Origin: Mucilaginibacter polytrichastri | Lineage (GTDB): Bacteria; Bacteroidota; Bacteroidia; Sphingobacteriales; Sphingobacteriaceae | Reading direction: 5' to 3' | DNA length: 64,000 nt | Assembly: GCF_001911425.1 (NCBI RefSeq) | Contig: NZ_MPPL01000001.1 | Coordinates: 686,787-750,786, forward strand | Shown: positions 51,296-60,287 of the stretch, piece by piece | Position numbering within the stretch: the first letter of the stretch is position 1 | Layout of the letters: every line of letters begins with the position of its first letter | Made by a program: the position numbers and the translations under genes | Notes under the pieces: generated by a model | Told to the model about the DNA's origin: nothing | Seen by the model: the letters and a program-made list of their open reading frames with translations, nothing else | Databases searched by the model: none

Positions 51296-53005
51296 ATGTC
51301 GAAAAATATCTTCCGTAAAAAGTCGATCGATACCATACTTGCTGATGTTGCCAGTGGTTTCAGCGATAGCGAACATGCAGGCGAATCGCATCTCCGAAAA
51401 GTATTAAATGTAAAAGACCTTACCCTAATGGGTATTGCAGCTGTTGTGGGTGCTGGTATTTTTTCTACTATTGGGGTGGCCTCCTTTAATGGCGGGCCGG
51501 GTGTTACTATATTATTTGTGCTAACCGCTATTACCTGCGGTTTCTCGGCTATGTGCTATGCCGAGTTTGCTTCACGTATCCCGGTTGCGGGCAGCGCTTA
51601 TACCTATGCTTATGCATCGTTCGGCGAGTTAATTGCCTGGATTATCGGCTGGGATCTGCTGATGGAGTATGCCATTGGTAACATTGCCGTAGCCATATCA
51701 TGGAGCGAATATTTTGTAAACCTGCTCGAAGGTTTCCATATCCATATCCCCGAATATTTAACAATGGATTACCTAAGTGCTTTCCGTGCCGAGGGTACCA
51801 TTCGGCAGCTAACAGCCAGCGGGCATGTTGCAGACATTACCGAAAAATTGCGCAGTGAGGCCATTGCATGGTCTACAGCACCGGGTTTTGGTAACTTTAA
51901 GCTGATCGCCAATATCCCGGCATTAGCCATTGTTTTTGTAATTACTTACCTGGTATATATCGGTATCCGCGAAACCAAAAAGGTAACCAATGCCATGGTG
52001 ATCCTAAAAATTGCAGTAGTAATTGCCGTAATATGTTTAGGTTTCTTTTATGTAACCCCAGCCAACTGGCACCCGTTTTTGCCTAATGGTTTTGGTGGTG
52101 TAATGAAAGGGGTGTCGGGTGTATTTTTTGCCTATATCGGTTTCGACGCTATATCAACCACGGCCGAAGAATGCGAAAACCCGCAGCGCGATTTGCCCCG
52201 TGGTATGATCTACTCCCTCATAATTTGTACCGTATTATACGTGCTGATAGCCCTGGTGCTTACAGGCATGGTTAATTATAGCAAACTGGATGTTGGCGAC
52301 CCGCTAGCATTTGTTTTTGCTAACGTTGGGTTAAAAAAGATCAGCTATGTAATCTCCATCAGTGCTGTAATTGCTACAGCAAGTGTATTGCTGATATTCC
52401 AACTGGGCCAGCCCCGCATTTGGATGAGCATGAGCCGCGATGGATTATTGCCAAAGGCTTTCTCCCGCATTCACCCTAAATTTCAAACTCCATCATTTGC
52501 AACTATTGTTACAGGTTTTGTGGTAGCTATACCGGCATTGTTTATGAACCTTACCGAGGTAACAGACTTAACCAGTATTGGTACCCTGTTTGCATTTGTA
52601 CTGGTTTGCGGTGGTGTGCTATTGCTGCCAAAAGAAGCTTCTGTAAAAGGTAAATTCCAGATCCCATACATCAATTCGCAATGGATTGTGCCAGCCCTAT
52701 TTATTATAGGCATCTACTTTTTCTGGAAACCAATTATGGGTTTATTCTCCGGACTGGATCGTCACCAAAACTTCCCGTATTTTCTGTTTATTATCCTCGC
52801 TGCAGCATTAAGCGTTATATGTTTTATTAAAAAGCTCTCATTAATCCCGGTATTAGGTTTGTTGAGCTGCTTTTATTTAATGACAGAGTTGGGTTATACC
52901 AACTGGTTGCGTTTCCTCATTTGGCTGGTAATAGGCTTGGTGATATATTTTACTTATGGATACAAACACAGCAGGATTGGTAAAATGGAGGGGTTGGCTA
53001 ACTAG
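51296..53005 (+). CDS. APC-family amino-acid permease
   Basis: Inner-membrane transporter of 569 residues with 12 or more helices. The family start motif VKDLTLMGIAAVVGAGIFSTIG (GxG of helix 1) is near residue 40, then GGPGVTILFVLTAITCGFSAMCYAEFASRIPVAGSAYTYAYASFGE and, later, GVFFAYIGFDAISTTAEECENPQRDLPRGM (helix 6 region), typical of cationic amino-acid transporters. A long insert (~150-200) lies between helices 4 and 5. The substrate is not determined. Confidence 0.92.
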   Translation: MSKNIFRKKSIDTILADVASGFSDSEHAGESHLRKVLNVKDLTLMGIAAVVGAGIFSTIGVASFNGGPGVTILFVLTAITCGFSAMCYAEFASRIPVAGSAYTYAYASFGELIAWIIGWDLLMEYAIGNIAVAISWSEYFVNLLEGFHIHIPEYLTMDYLSAFRAEGTIRQLTASGHVADITEKLRSEAIAWSTAPGFGNFKLIANIPALAIVFVITYLVYIGIRETKKVTNAMVILKIAVVIAVICLGFFYVTPANWHPFLPNGFGGVMKGVSGVFFAYIGFDAISTTAEECENPQRDLPRGMIYSLIICTVLYVLIALVLTGMVNYSKLDVGDPLAFVFANVGLKKISYVISISAVIATASVLLIFQLGQPRIWMSMSRDGLLPKAFSRIHPKFQTPSFATIVTGFVVAIPALFMNLTEVTDLTSIGTLFAFVLVCGGVLLLPKEASVKGKFQIPYINSQWIVPALFIIGIYFFWKPIMGLFSGLDRHQNFPYFLFIILAAALSVICFIKKLSLIPVLGLLSCFYLMTELGYTNWLRFLIWLVIGLVIYFTYGYKHSRIGKMEGLAN

Positions 53006-53024
53006 GGATTACTTCTATTGCGCG

Positions 53025-53204
53025 CGTCATTGCGAGGTACGAAGCAATCCCCGACCAATTTGCACTTTCTTTAATAAATCAGAAACTAATACATTCAACT
53101 AACTATTCATAAATTGCTCTACAATTCCTAATAATAAAACGGATTGTACTTTATTTACGTGTCAGCTCTGTTGGTCGGGGATTGCTTCGCGCTTCGCAAT
53201 GACG
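53025..53204. repeat. Paired hairpin-arm inverted repeat (CGTCATTGCGA type)
   Basis: Arms at 53025-53058 and 53171-53204 (for example CGTCATTGCGAGGTACGAAG) are inverted with few mismatches. Each arm contains an ATTGC...GCAAT hairpin. The spacer is 112 nt of A/T-rich sequence. The family motif is known from many bacterial genomes. Confidence 0.85.
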
Positions 53205-53262
53205 ATTTGGGTATTCTACAGCAACAAATAACAAATATCTCCTTATCTTTATCGCTCAATAT

Positions 53263-53994
53263 ATGAGCAAAACTGTAACTCCTTATAATAGTCAGCAGGC
53301 TACCAAAAAAGAGCAGGTAGCCGATATGTTTAACAACATATCTGGTACTTACGATTTCCTTAATCACTTTATGTCATTGGGGATCGATATCATCTGGCGC
53401 AAAAAAGCAATCAACGAATTAAAGAAAGATCAGCCCAAATACATATTAGATGTAGCAACCGGTACCGGCGATTTCGCCTTTGAGGCATTGGGGATGCTTA
53501 ATCCTGAAAAAATAACGGGTGTTGATATCTCTGAAGGAATGCTGGATGTGGCGAGGCAAAAAATTACCAAGCGCAACCTCTCAGCCCGTTTCGAAGTACG
53601 TAGCGGCGATTCTGAGAACCTGCCTTTTGAAACCAGTACCTTTGATGCCATAACCGTTGCTTACGGTGTGCGCAATTTTGAGAATCTCGAAAAAGGATTG
53701 GCCGACATGCTGCGCGTGTTAAAACCGGGTGGCAAGGCCGTGATACTTGAATTTTCTAAACCCAAAAGTTTCCCCGTAAAACAGTTGTATAGTTTTTACT
53801 TTAATTATATTACTCCCTCAATAGGTAAGCTTTTTTCTAAAGATTCAAGAGCATATTCTTATCTTCCCGAATCTGTTGCAGCGTTTCCGGATGGAAAGAG
53901 TTTTGTAACTTTAATGGATAAGGTGGGGTATAAGCAAACTAAGCACAGATCGTTAACATTTGGCATCTGTTCTATTTACACGGGTATTAAATGA
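53263..53994 (+). CDS. ubiE: Demethylmenaquinone methyltransferase
   Basis: SAM-dependent C-methyltransferase of 243 residues, the last step of menaquinone synthesis. Seen: VADMFNNISGTYDFLNHFMSLGIDIIWRKKAI, motif I ILDVATGTGDFAFEALG, motif II-like ITGVDISEGMLDVARQK, and VTVAYGVRNFENLEKGLADMLRVLKPGG (core). The ubiE/menG identity is firm; the menG name is equivalent in a menaquinone-only organism. The downstream porT start overlaps its stop (ATGA). Confidence 0.95.
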   Translation: MSKTVTPYNSQQATKKEQVADMFNNISGTYDFLNHFMSLGIDIIWRKKAINELKKDQPKYILDVATGTGDFAFEALGMLNPEKITGVDISEGMLDVARQKITKRNLSARFEVRSGDSENLPFETSTFDAITVAYGVRNFENLEKGLADMLRVLKPGGKAVILEFSKPKSFPVKQLYSFYFNYITPSIGKLFSKDSRAYSYLPESVAAFPDGKSFVTLMDKVGYKQTKHRSLTFGICSIYTGIK

Positions 53995-54737
53995 CAAGAG
54001 CGGGGAAGCTGATCTTATTTTTACTGTTTTTTTGCACCTGTAAATCATGGGCGCAGTATACCATAGTCCCATCATGGGGCGGTGGTGCCGATCAGCAGGA
54101 TCTGAGCTTTGGCTTTACGTTTCAATATATCAACAGCGATTTTAAGATTGTTAAGCAAGCCGATTGGCAAACTGTTGTAGACAGGGCTGATGTAACAACA
54201 ACTTATAAAGGCCGACGTGCCTCTATAAGTTCAAACAGCCTGCCTGGTTTTGGTATCGGTTTTGTAACCCGGTATAGTTTTAACGAGCATCTCGAGATAC
54301 GTACCACGCCCGAACTGGTGTTTGCAGATAAACAAATATTATATACTTACCTTGATGCTACACTTGGTAATGATTCTAAGCAGATTCAAACCACATCGGT
54401 TGATGTTCCATTGCTGTTAAAACTAAAATCAGACCGTATTGGCGATATGCGTGTTTATTTAATTGGCGGATTAAAAACTTCTTTTGCTATTAATAAAAAG
54501 CCAAACAATGTTGAAGCTAACCTCGAAGATAAGGCCATTACCTTAAAGCGTAATTACAATGCCTGGGAAGCCGGTGTTGGATTCGACATTTACTTTGAAT
54601 ATTTTAAATTATCTCCGGAACTAAAGGTGAGTAACTCCTTTAATAATATGCTAGCTTCAGATAAAGCTAACCCTTTTACATCTCCGTTAAGTAAATTATT
54701 CCTCCATACTATAAGTTTTAGCTTATACTTCGAATAA
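53991..54737 (+). CDS. porT: Type IX secretion protein PorT
   Basis: Outer-membrane beta-barrel of 248 residues belonging to the PorT family, a component of the type IX secretion system. Signal LILFLLFFCTCKSWAQ is followed by an amphipathic beta pattern with GFGIGFVTRYSFNEHLEIRTTPELVFADKQILYTY and a final strand ending SFSLYFE. It overlaps ubiE by 4 bp (ATGA), a conserved Bacteroidota pairing. It should act with PorG and the sorting-domain cargo at 38447. Confidence 0.87.
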   Translation: MTRAGKLILFLLFFCTCKSWAQYTIVPSWGGGADQQDLSFGFTFQYINSDFKIVKQADWQTVVDRADVTTTYKGRRASISSNSLPGFGIGFVTRYSFNEHLEIRTTPELVFADKQILYTYLDATLGNDSKQIQTTSVDVPLLLKLKSDRIGDMRVYLIGGLKTSFAINKKPNNVEANLEDKAITLKRNYNAWEAGVGFDIYFEYFKLSPELKVSNSFNNMLASDKANPFTSPLSKLFLHTISFSLYFE

Positions 54738-54780
54738 GTAAATTAAAAAAACATAATTTCGCTGCCGTAGTTACACACCT

Positions 54781-55542
54781 ATGGCTAAAATTGCTTTAAT
54801 AACAGGCGCCACCGCAGGGATCGGTGAGGCTTGTGCCCATTTATTTGCTGCGCAACATTACAACCTGGTACTTACCGGCCGCCGGCACGACCGGTTAGAA
54901 AAACTGGCCCAGGAGATCAATGCCAAATACAATGTAGAAGTTGCCGTTTCGGCTTTCGATGTGCGAAACCGCGACAGCGTAATCAGCAACCTGGAAAGTT
55001 TACCCGAACATTGGAAACATGTTGATGTGCTGATTAACAATGCAGGCCTAAGCCAGGGCCTCGACCCGATACAGAACGGTAGTTTTGATGACTGGGACAC
55101 CATGATTGATACCAACATAAAAGGCCTGCTTTACGTAAGCAAGGTGGTAGCCAACTGGATGATTAACAACGGCCAGGGGCAAATTATTAACCTGGGTTCA
55201 ATCGCAGGTAAAGAAGTTTATCCAAACGGTAATGTATATTGTGCCACCAAGTCGGCCGTTACGGCGCTAAGCGAAGGTATGCGGATTGATTTGCTGAGCC
55301 ACGGTATCAGGGTAACAGCAGTACACCCGGGCGCTGTAGAAACCGAGTTTTCTGAAGTGCGCTTTAAAGGCGATAAAGACCGTGCTAAAAAAGTATATGC
55401 CGGTTTCGACCCATTGGTGGCCAATGATATTGCCGAAACCATATGGTTCGTGGTATCGCGCCCTGCGCATGTAAACATTAACGAGATCATTGTAATGCCA
55501 ACAGCACAGGCCACGGCAACAAATATATTTAGGAAGGGTTAA
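54781..55542 (+). CDS. SDR-family NAD(P)-dependent oxidoreductase
   Basis: Classical short-chain dehydrogenase of 253 residues, near the YdfG/serine 3-dehydrogenase subgroup. Cofactor motif TGATAGIGEACAHLFAAQ, NNAGLSQG, catalytic Ser in NLGSIAGKEVYPNGNVYCATKSAV with Tyr-x3-Lys as YCATK. A C-terminal motif VNINEIIVMPTAQ matches the subgroup. The substrate is a small hydroxy or keto compound; nothing adjacent specifies it. The stop touches a repeat. Confidence 0.92.
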   Translation: MAKIALITGATAGIGEACAHLFAAQHYNLVLTGRRHDRLEKLAQEINAKYNVEVAVSAFDVRNRDSVISNLESLPEHWKHVDVLINNAGLSQGLDPIQNGSFDDWDTMIDTNIKGLLYVSKVVANWMINNGQGQIINLGSIAGKEVYPNGNVYCATKSAVTALSEGMRIDLLSHGIRVTAVHPGAVETEFSEVRFKGDKDRAKKVYAGFDPLVANDIAETIWFVVSRPAHVNINEIIVMPTAQATATNIFRKG

Positions 55543-55543
55543 T

Positions 55544-55627
55544 GGTTATTAGGTTATTGAGTTATTAAGTAATTTTTACCTGTACCTCAATAACCAATAG
55601 CTTAGTAACTCAATATACTTAACAACC
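55544..55627. repeat. Paired inverted repeat built from 8-nt words
   Basis: The left arm (55544-55572) reads GGTTATTA, GGTTATTG, AGTTATTA, AGTAATTT. The right arm (55586-55627) gives matching octads on the minus strand (GTTATTGA, GTTACTAA, TATATTGA). It starts 2 nt after the SDR stop. Confidence 0.7.
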
Positions 55628-55635
55628 AAAACACT

Positions 55636-56085
55636 ATGTCATTAATTACAACAATAGATCAGGATATTAAAAAAGCCATGCTGGCCAAAGAGGCCGATAA
55701 ACTGCGTGGCCTACGTGCCATTAAATCGGCCTTATTACTGGCCCGTACCGAAAAGGGCGCATCAGAAGAAATAAGTGAAGAAGGTGAAATTAAAGTTCTG
55801 CAAAAACTGGTTAAGCAACGCAAGGAATCGGCAGACATTTACAAGACCCAGAATCGAGATGACCTTTACCAGATAGAGGTAGAAGAGCAGGCTGTTATTG
55901 AAGCTTACCTGCCTCAGCAAATGAGCAAAGAAGCGGTAGAAATTTACCTAAAAGACCTTATTAGCAGGGTAGGAGCCACATCTGTTAAAGACATGGGCAA
56001 GGTAATGGGTGCTGCCAACAAAGAACTTGCAGGCAAGGCCGATGGCAAAACAATATCAGAAGTAGTTAAACAATTGCTGGCATAA
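55636..56085 (+). CDS. GatB/YqeY-domain protein
   Basis: A 149-residue YqeY-family protein, related to the tail domain of the GatB amidotransferase subunit. LRGLRAIKSALLLARTEKGASEEISEEGEIKVLQKLVKQRKESADIYK and the ending DMGKVMGAANKELAGKADGKTISEVVKQLL are typical. It is often beside housekeeping genes. The exact role is not established; a tRNA-related function is assumed from GatB. Confidence 0.93.
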   Translation: MSLITTIDQDIKKAMLAKEADKLRGLRAIKSALLLARTEKGASEEISEEGEIKVLQKLVKQRKESADIYKTQNRDDLYQIEVEEQAVIEAYLPQQMSKEAVEIYLKDLISRVGATSVKDMGKVMGAANKELAGKADGKTISEVVKQLLA

Positions 56086-56198
56086 TTAGTTGCTATAATT
56101 GTTGCAACTCAAATTCTTAAAAGTATCTTTATAGCGTATAAACAATACTTTTTATACTGAAATAAAAATCGGTACAACACCAATACTACTTAGTTTAT

Positions 56199-56957
56199 AT
56201 GAGTTACGAGCTTAAAGAGGAAAACGGTTTCACATACATAGAAGAGGGAAAAGGCGAAACGCTGTTACTTCTGCACGGCTTAATGGGCGCATTAAGTAAC
56301 TGGGAAGATGTGGTAGATGAATTTAAAGATCGCTACCGCGTAGTGCTGCCGATACTGCCTATTTACGATTTACCATTGCTTACAACGGGTGTAAAGTCGT
56401 TGTCAAAATTTGTGCATAAATTCATAAAGTATAAAAAATTAACTAATATTACATTATTAGGCAATTCTTTGGGGGGGCACGTAGGTTTAATTTACTGCCT
56501 GGCGCACCCGGATATGATAAAAACGCTGGTATTAACCGGTAGCTCCGGCTTGTATGAAAACGCATTCGGAGGGTCATTTCCACGCAGGGAGAGCCGCGAT
56601 TTTGTAAAGGAAAAAGTAGAATATACTTTTTACGACCCGGCTACTGCAACAGATGCGTTAATTGATGAAGTTTATGCAACCATTAATGACCGTAATCGCG
56701 TAATAAGAATACTGGCCATGGCCAAATCAGCAATAAGGCATAACATGGGCAAGGATTTACATAAAATAAAAATCCCCGTAGGGCTTATATGGGGCAAAAA
56801 TGATCATATTACACCGCCGGAAGTGGCCGTTGAGTTTAATAAATTATTACCCAACAGCACATTGTACTGGATAGACCAATGCGGCCATGCACCAATGATG
56901 GAGCGCCCGCAGGAGTTTAATAGGCATTTGACAGAGTTTTTACAAAAGGTAAATTAA
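56199..56957 (+). CDS. Alpha/beta-hydrolase
   Basis: A 252-residue alpha/beta-hydrolase. Oxyanion region LLLHGLMGALSNWED, nucleophile Ser in ITLLGNSLGGHVGLIYC, Asp in LIWGKNDHITPPEV and His in DQCGHAPMMERPQEF give a complete triad. It may be an esterase or lipase-like enzyme; the substrate is unknown. It is followed after 9 nt by a CBS-domain gene and then nadK, an apparent operon. Confidence 0.9.
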   Translation: MSYELKEENGFTYIEEGKGETLLLLHGLMGALSNWEDVVDEFKDRYRVVLPILPIYDLPLLTTGVKSLSKFVHKFIKYKKLTNITLLGNSLGGHVGLIYCLAHPDMIKTLVLTGSSGLYENAFGGSFPRRESRDFVKEKVEYTFYDPATATDALIDEVYATINDRNRVIRILAMAKSAIRHNMGKDLHKIKIPVGLIWGKNDHITPPEVAVEFNKLLPNSTLYWIDQCGHAPMMERPQEFNRHLTEFLQKVN

Positions 56958-56966
56958 AAGTATAAT

Positions 56967-57626
56967 ATGCTTGCAATAGAACTGATTGTTGACGCGATAC
57001 CACCGCTGCGCCCCGCTGATACCATACAGAAGGCGCTTGACCGTATGGCGGAATTTAAAGTGAGGCACCTGCCCATTGTGAACGACGATCAGTTTTTGGG
57101 TTTACTGGCCGAAGAAGAACTGACAGACCCGAATCATGACACGCTTTTAAGCGCTTTACCATTATCGCTTACCACCCCTTATGTGCTGGAAAATCAGCAT
57201 ATTTACGAAGTGATAAGTACTTTATATGGGCGGCAAATTACTGTTGTACCGGTACTTAATGTAAACAAAGGCTACATGGGGGTTATTACAGCCAACGCCA
57301 TGATTAATGGCATAGCCGAACTTACATCGGCAACGGGCCCGGGCGTAATTATAGTGCTCGAGATCACCAATAAAAATAATTCGCTGGCCCACATGGCCCA
57401 AATTGTTGAATCTGATAATGCACAGATACTAAGTTCATACGTTCGCACTTTTCCGGACTCTACCCGGATGGAAGTGACGCTTAAAATTAATAAACAAGAA
57501 GTTTCGGGTATATCAGCTACATTTTTACGATACGGCTATGATGTAAAAGCCGTATTTGGTAATAGTGATGGTAATGACGATGCGATGGATCGTTATGATG
57601 CGCTGATGAATTACCTCAATTTTTAA
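56967..57626 (+). CDS. CBS-domain protein with C-terminal ACT-like domain
   Basis: A 219-residue cytoplasmic protein. A CBS pair occupies about residues 1-120 (PLRPADTIQKALDRMAEFKVRHLPIVNDDQFLGLLAEEEL, then YVLENQHIYEVISTLYGRQITVVPVLNVNKGYMGVITANAM). The tail (GVIIVLEITNKNNSLAHMAQIVESDNAQIL) looks like an ACT fold. Such proteins sense adenosine nucleotides or amino acids. It starts 9 nt after the hydrolase stop and 6 nt before nadK, in an operon. Confidence 0.88.
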   Translation: MLAIELIVDAIPPLRPADTIQKALDRMAEFKVRHLPIVNDDQFLGLLAEEELTDPNHDTLLSALPLSLTTPYVLENQHIYEVISTLYGRQITVVPVLNVNKGYMGVITANAMINGIAELTSATGPGVIIVLEITNKNNSLAHMAQIVESDNAQILSSYVRTFPDSTRMEVTLKINKQEVSGISATFLRYGYDVKAVFGNSDGNDDAMDRYDALMNYLNF

Positions 57627-57632
57627 TACCGT

Positions 57633-58511
57633 ATGAGAATAGCAGTTTACGGAAGGCAGTTTAACGATTCGGTTTTACCTTACGCCCAAACCGTATTTGA
57701 CCAGTTGAAACAAAATAATGCCGATGTATACGTACATCAGATGCTGCATGAGTTTCTCACCCAAAAGCTTCCCGATTTTAATTTCCCGGTTTTAAATGAA
57801 GATATACCCCTTAAAGGTTATATCGATTTGTTTTTAACCCTGGGCGGCGATGGTACTATACTGGATACTGTTACCATGATTCGCGATAGCGGCATCCCTG
57901 TTATGGGTATTAACTTTGGCCGTTTAGGTTATTTGGCCAGTGTAAACAAAGGCGAGATTGAGGGCGCTATACAGGCCGTGCTTAAAGGCGATTACACGCT
58001 GGATAGCCGCGAGCTGATCTGCGTAAAGTCTGACGAGAATATATTTGGCGATGGTAATTTTGCACTTAATGATATTACCATCCATAAGCGCGATGATGCA
58101 GCCATGATAACTATACATGCCTATCTTAACGATGAGTTTTTAAATACTTATTGGGGCGACGGGCTCATCATTTCAACATCAACAGGCTCCACGGCTTATT
58201 CGTTAAGCTGCGGCGGGCCTATTATTTTTCCGCAGTCAGATACCGTTGTGGTTACGCCAATTTCTCCGCATAATTTAAATGTGCGGCCAATTGTGTTTCC
58301 GGATAGCAGCGAATTATCTTTCGATGTGGAAACACGCAGTGCAAACTATTTAATTTCCTGCGATTCGCGTACGGCGGTAATCGAACAGAACATGAAATTT
58401 CGTATATCAAAAGCAGGGTTCGAGCTTAACCTGGTGCGGTTGAATAATGAAAGTTACTTGAAAACGTTAAGGAACAAGTTGCTGTGGGGATTAGATGCCC
58501 GTAACTATTAA
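57633..58511 (+). CDS. nadK: NAD kinase
   Basis: A 292-residue NAD kinase that phosphorylates NAD to NADP. The GGDGT motif is in LFLTLGGDGTILDTVTMI, followed by GINFGRLGYLASV, the NE/D-like site LNDITIHKRDDA, and the STGSTAYSLSCGGPIIFP region with TPISPHNLNVRPIVFP. The enzyme is complete. It starts 6 nt after the CBS gene, which might regulate it, though no evidence shows this. Confidence 0.96.
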   Translation: MRIAVYGRQFNDSVLPYAQTVFDQLKQNNADVYVHQMLHEFLTQKLPDFNFPVLNEDIPLKGYIDLFLTLGGDGTILDTVTMIRDSGIPVMGINFGRLGYLASVNKGEIEGAIQAVLKGDYTLDSRELICVKSDENIFGDGNFALNDITIHKRDDAAMITIHAYLNDEFLNTYWGDGLIISTSTGSTAYSLSCGGPIIFPQSDTVVVTPISPHNLNVRPIVFPDSSELSFDVETRSANYLISCDSRTAVIEQNMKFRISKAGFELNLVRLNNESYLKTLRNKLLWGLDARNY

Positions 58512-58520
58512 ACTTTTTTA

Positions 58521-59309
58521 ATGCGGAAAATATTTACGCTTTTACTATTATCAATAATTACACTGGTTGCACGGGCGCAAACCTGGGAAGCTGGTGGTAT
58601 AATTGGCGGCGCCGGCTACATGGGCGATTTAAACTCGCGCAACCCGGTACAGGTAAGCGGCGGGGCAATCGGTGTTTTTGCCCGTAAAAATTATAGTCCT
58701 TACTTTTCAGTACGGGGTTCTTACACCTTCGGGTGGATTAGTGCCGATGATAAAAACTCTCCGAATGAAGTTGACCGCAATCGCAACCTAAGTTTTTTAA
58801 CTACGCTGCATGAGGTTAGTGCAAGGGCCGAGTTTAACTTTTTAGAATACAGGCCTGGTGTATTTAATAATAGTTTAACACCGTATGTTTTCTTAGGTTT
58901 AGGAGGGGTATATTATTCGCCAACTGCAAAAGCAGATGATGGTCAAAGATATGATCTGAGATCTGGACGCACAGAGGGTGAAACAAAGCCGTACTCCAAG
59001 ATAGCACTAAGCATTCCTTATGGCGTTGGTTTAAAGTATAACTTTTTGGGTAAGCTTAGTCTTACAGCAGATGCTACTTATCATTACACCAATACAGACT
59101 ATCTGGATGATGTGAGTGGTAATTACGCCGATCCATCAAAATTTACCAATGCTACAGCGGCAGGGCTTGCTGATAGAAGATTAGTAAAAAATCCTTTGAA
59201 CCCGGTCGGTACCCAGCGGGGTGATTTACGGCCACATGATAGCTACATGTTTTTCTCTATATCTATCTCGTACACCTGGATAACAGACCGCTGCTATTTC
59301 ACCAAGTAA
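58521..59309 (+). CDS. porG: DUF6089 outer-membrane protein, PorG-like
   Basis: A 262-residue outer-membrane beta-barrel, signal LLLLSIITLVARA, then a DUF6089 barrel with WEAGGIIGGAGYMGDLNSRN and the C-terminal TYHYTNTDYLDDVSGNY and SYMFFSISISYTWITDRCYF pattern. The place upstream of uppS-bamA-ompH is the same as in other Bacteroidota, where PorG is a T9SS component. I infer the name from that family and position. An exbD gene intervenes here. Confidence 0.7.
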   Translation: MRKIFTLLLLSIITLVARAQTWEAGGIIGGAGYMGDLNSRNPVQVSGGAIGVFARKNYSPYFSVRGSYTFGWISADDKNSPNEVDRNRNLSFLTTLHEVSARAEFNFLEYRPGVFNNSLTPYVFLGLGGVYYSPTAKADDGQRYDLRSGRTEGETKPYSKIALSIPYGVGLKYNFLGKLSLTADATYHYTNTDYLDDVSGNYADPSKFTNATAAGLADRRLVKNPLNPVGTQRGDLRPHDSYMFFSISISYTWITDRCYFTK

Positions 59310-59455
59310 GCGGCTAATAAAAAGAATCTTATTCTTTCACTTAGGAGACCTTTCTGATAATTGAATTTTAATGCAACAAAGATGCATGTATATGCGTTGT
59401 AAGTAATATATCAAATGAGTGATAGCAACCAATTGTTACCTTAAACTTTAAAATT

Positions 59456-59977
59456 ATGGCAGAGTTAAATTCCTCACCTGCTAAGGCAGGTGGCAGATCC
59501 GCACGTACCCGGATCGCAGCCCGTGTTGACCTTACTGCAATGGTCGACCTTGCATTTTTACTCATTACTTTTTTCATGCTTACCACCACCCTGCAAAAAA
59601 ACAATGCCATGGCTATTAGTATGCCAAGTGATGGCGGTGCAATGGGCGTACCACAAAGCCGGACAATGACCATTTGCCTGGGAAAAAATAATCAGGCGCT
59701 ATGGTATATGGGCATGGCAGATGCGCCCTTATCGCAGCCCCGGATAGTTAATTATGGTAAAGCCGGCTTACGGCAAGCTATTATAAATAAGGTTAACGAG
59801 GTAAAGGCCCAAACAGGTAAGGATATAATTGTGCTGGTAAAACCAAGTAACCGTAGCCACTACGATAACCTGGTGAACACGCTCGATGAAATTAATATTG
59901 CTAAAATAGATAGGTACGCTATTGTTGATATAGCCGCCAAAGATGTAGACCTGCTAAAAAAGTACAATGCTTATTAG
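59456..59977 (+). CDS. exbD: ExbD/TolR-family biopolymer transport protein
   Basis: A 173-residue inner-membrane protein. A cytoplasmic N-terminal tail is followed by one helix (VDLTAMVDLAFLLITFFMLT), whose aspartate in VDLAFLLITFFM couples to the proton motive force, and a periplasmic domain with GKDIIVLVKPSNRSHYDNLVNTLDEI. It should act with an ExbB/TolQ partner; none is in the window, so the motor partner lies elsewhere. It follows porG after 146 bp and is not part of the usual conserved run. Confidence 0.88.
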   Translation: MAELNSSPAKAGGRSARTRIAARVDLTAMVDLAFLLITFFMLTTTLQKNNAMAISMPSDGGAMGVPQSRTMTICLGKNNQALWYMGMADAPLSQPRIVNYGKAGLRQAIINKVNEVKAQTGKDIIVLVKPSNRSHYDNLVNTLDEINIAKIDRYAIVDIAAKDVDLLKKYNAY

Positions 59978-59999
59978 TAGCTGATATTTAATAATTTAC

Positions 60000-60031
60000 A
60001 AAACAGCCTGGTAGTGATGCCGGGCTGTTTT
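60000..60031 (+). terminator. Terminator of exbD
   Basis: AAAACAGCCTGG / CCGGGCTGTTTT stem (12 bp, one wobble) with an 8-nt loop and a T-rich tail. Confidence 0.9.
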
Positions 60032-60134
60032 GTTTTGCGCCGGGCTTATAAACCGATATTATGTATGGTTTAAGCCACAAAATATTTGATTTATTTCTTT
60101 AAACACTTATAATAAAAAAATCCAAAGTAAGTTT

Positions 60135-60142
60135 TACCTTTG
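60135..60142 (+). promoter_or_regulatory. -7 box and long leader of uppS-bamA
   Basis: TACCTTTG matches TAnnTTTG, 145 nt before the uppS ATG. The intervening leader has a small AGCC/GGCT hairpin near the start codon (60258-60273) but no recognisable riboswitch. Confidence 0.4.
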
Positions 60143-60287
60143 TACCCTGAAAAATTGTGGTTTACTGGGTATTAACTATATCTGAGTACCTGATTAATTT
60201 TAAAACAGTTAAGCAAAAAACGAATAATACACCGCGTAACAATACGCTCTATTATCAGCCGGTTTCTGGCTTTTGATCAGGTAGCAA

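Noticed and set aside
20110..55627. CRISPR arrays as explanation for the repeats
   Set aside because: Repeats occur as inverted pairs, not as evenly spaced direct repeats with unique spacers, and no cas genes are present.
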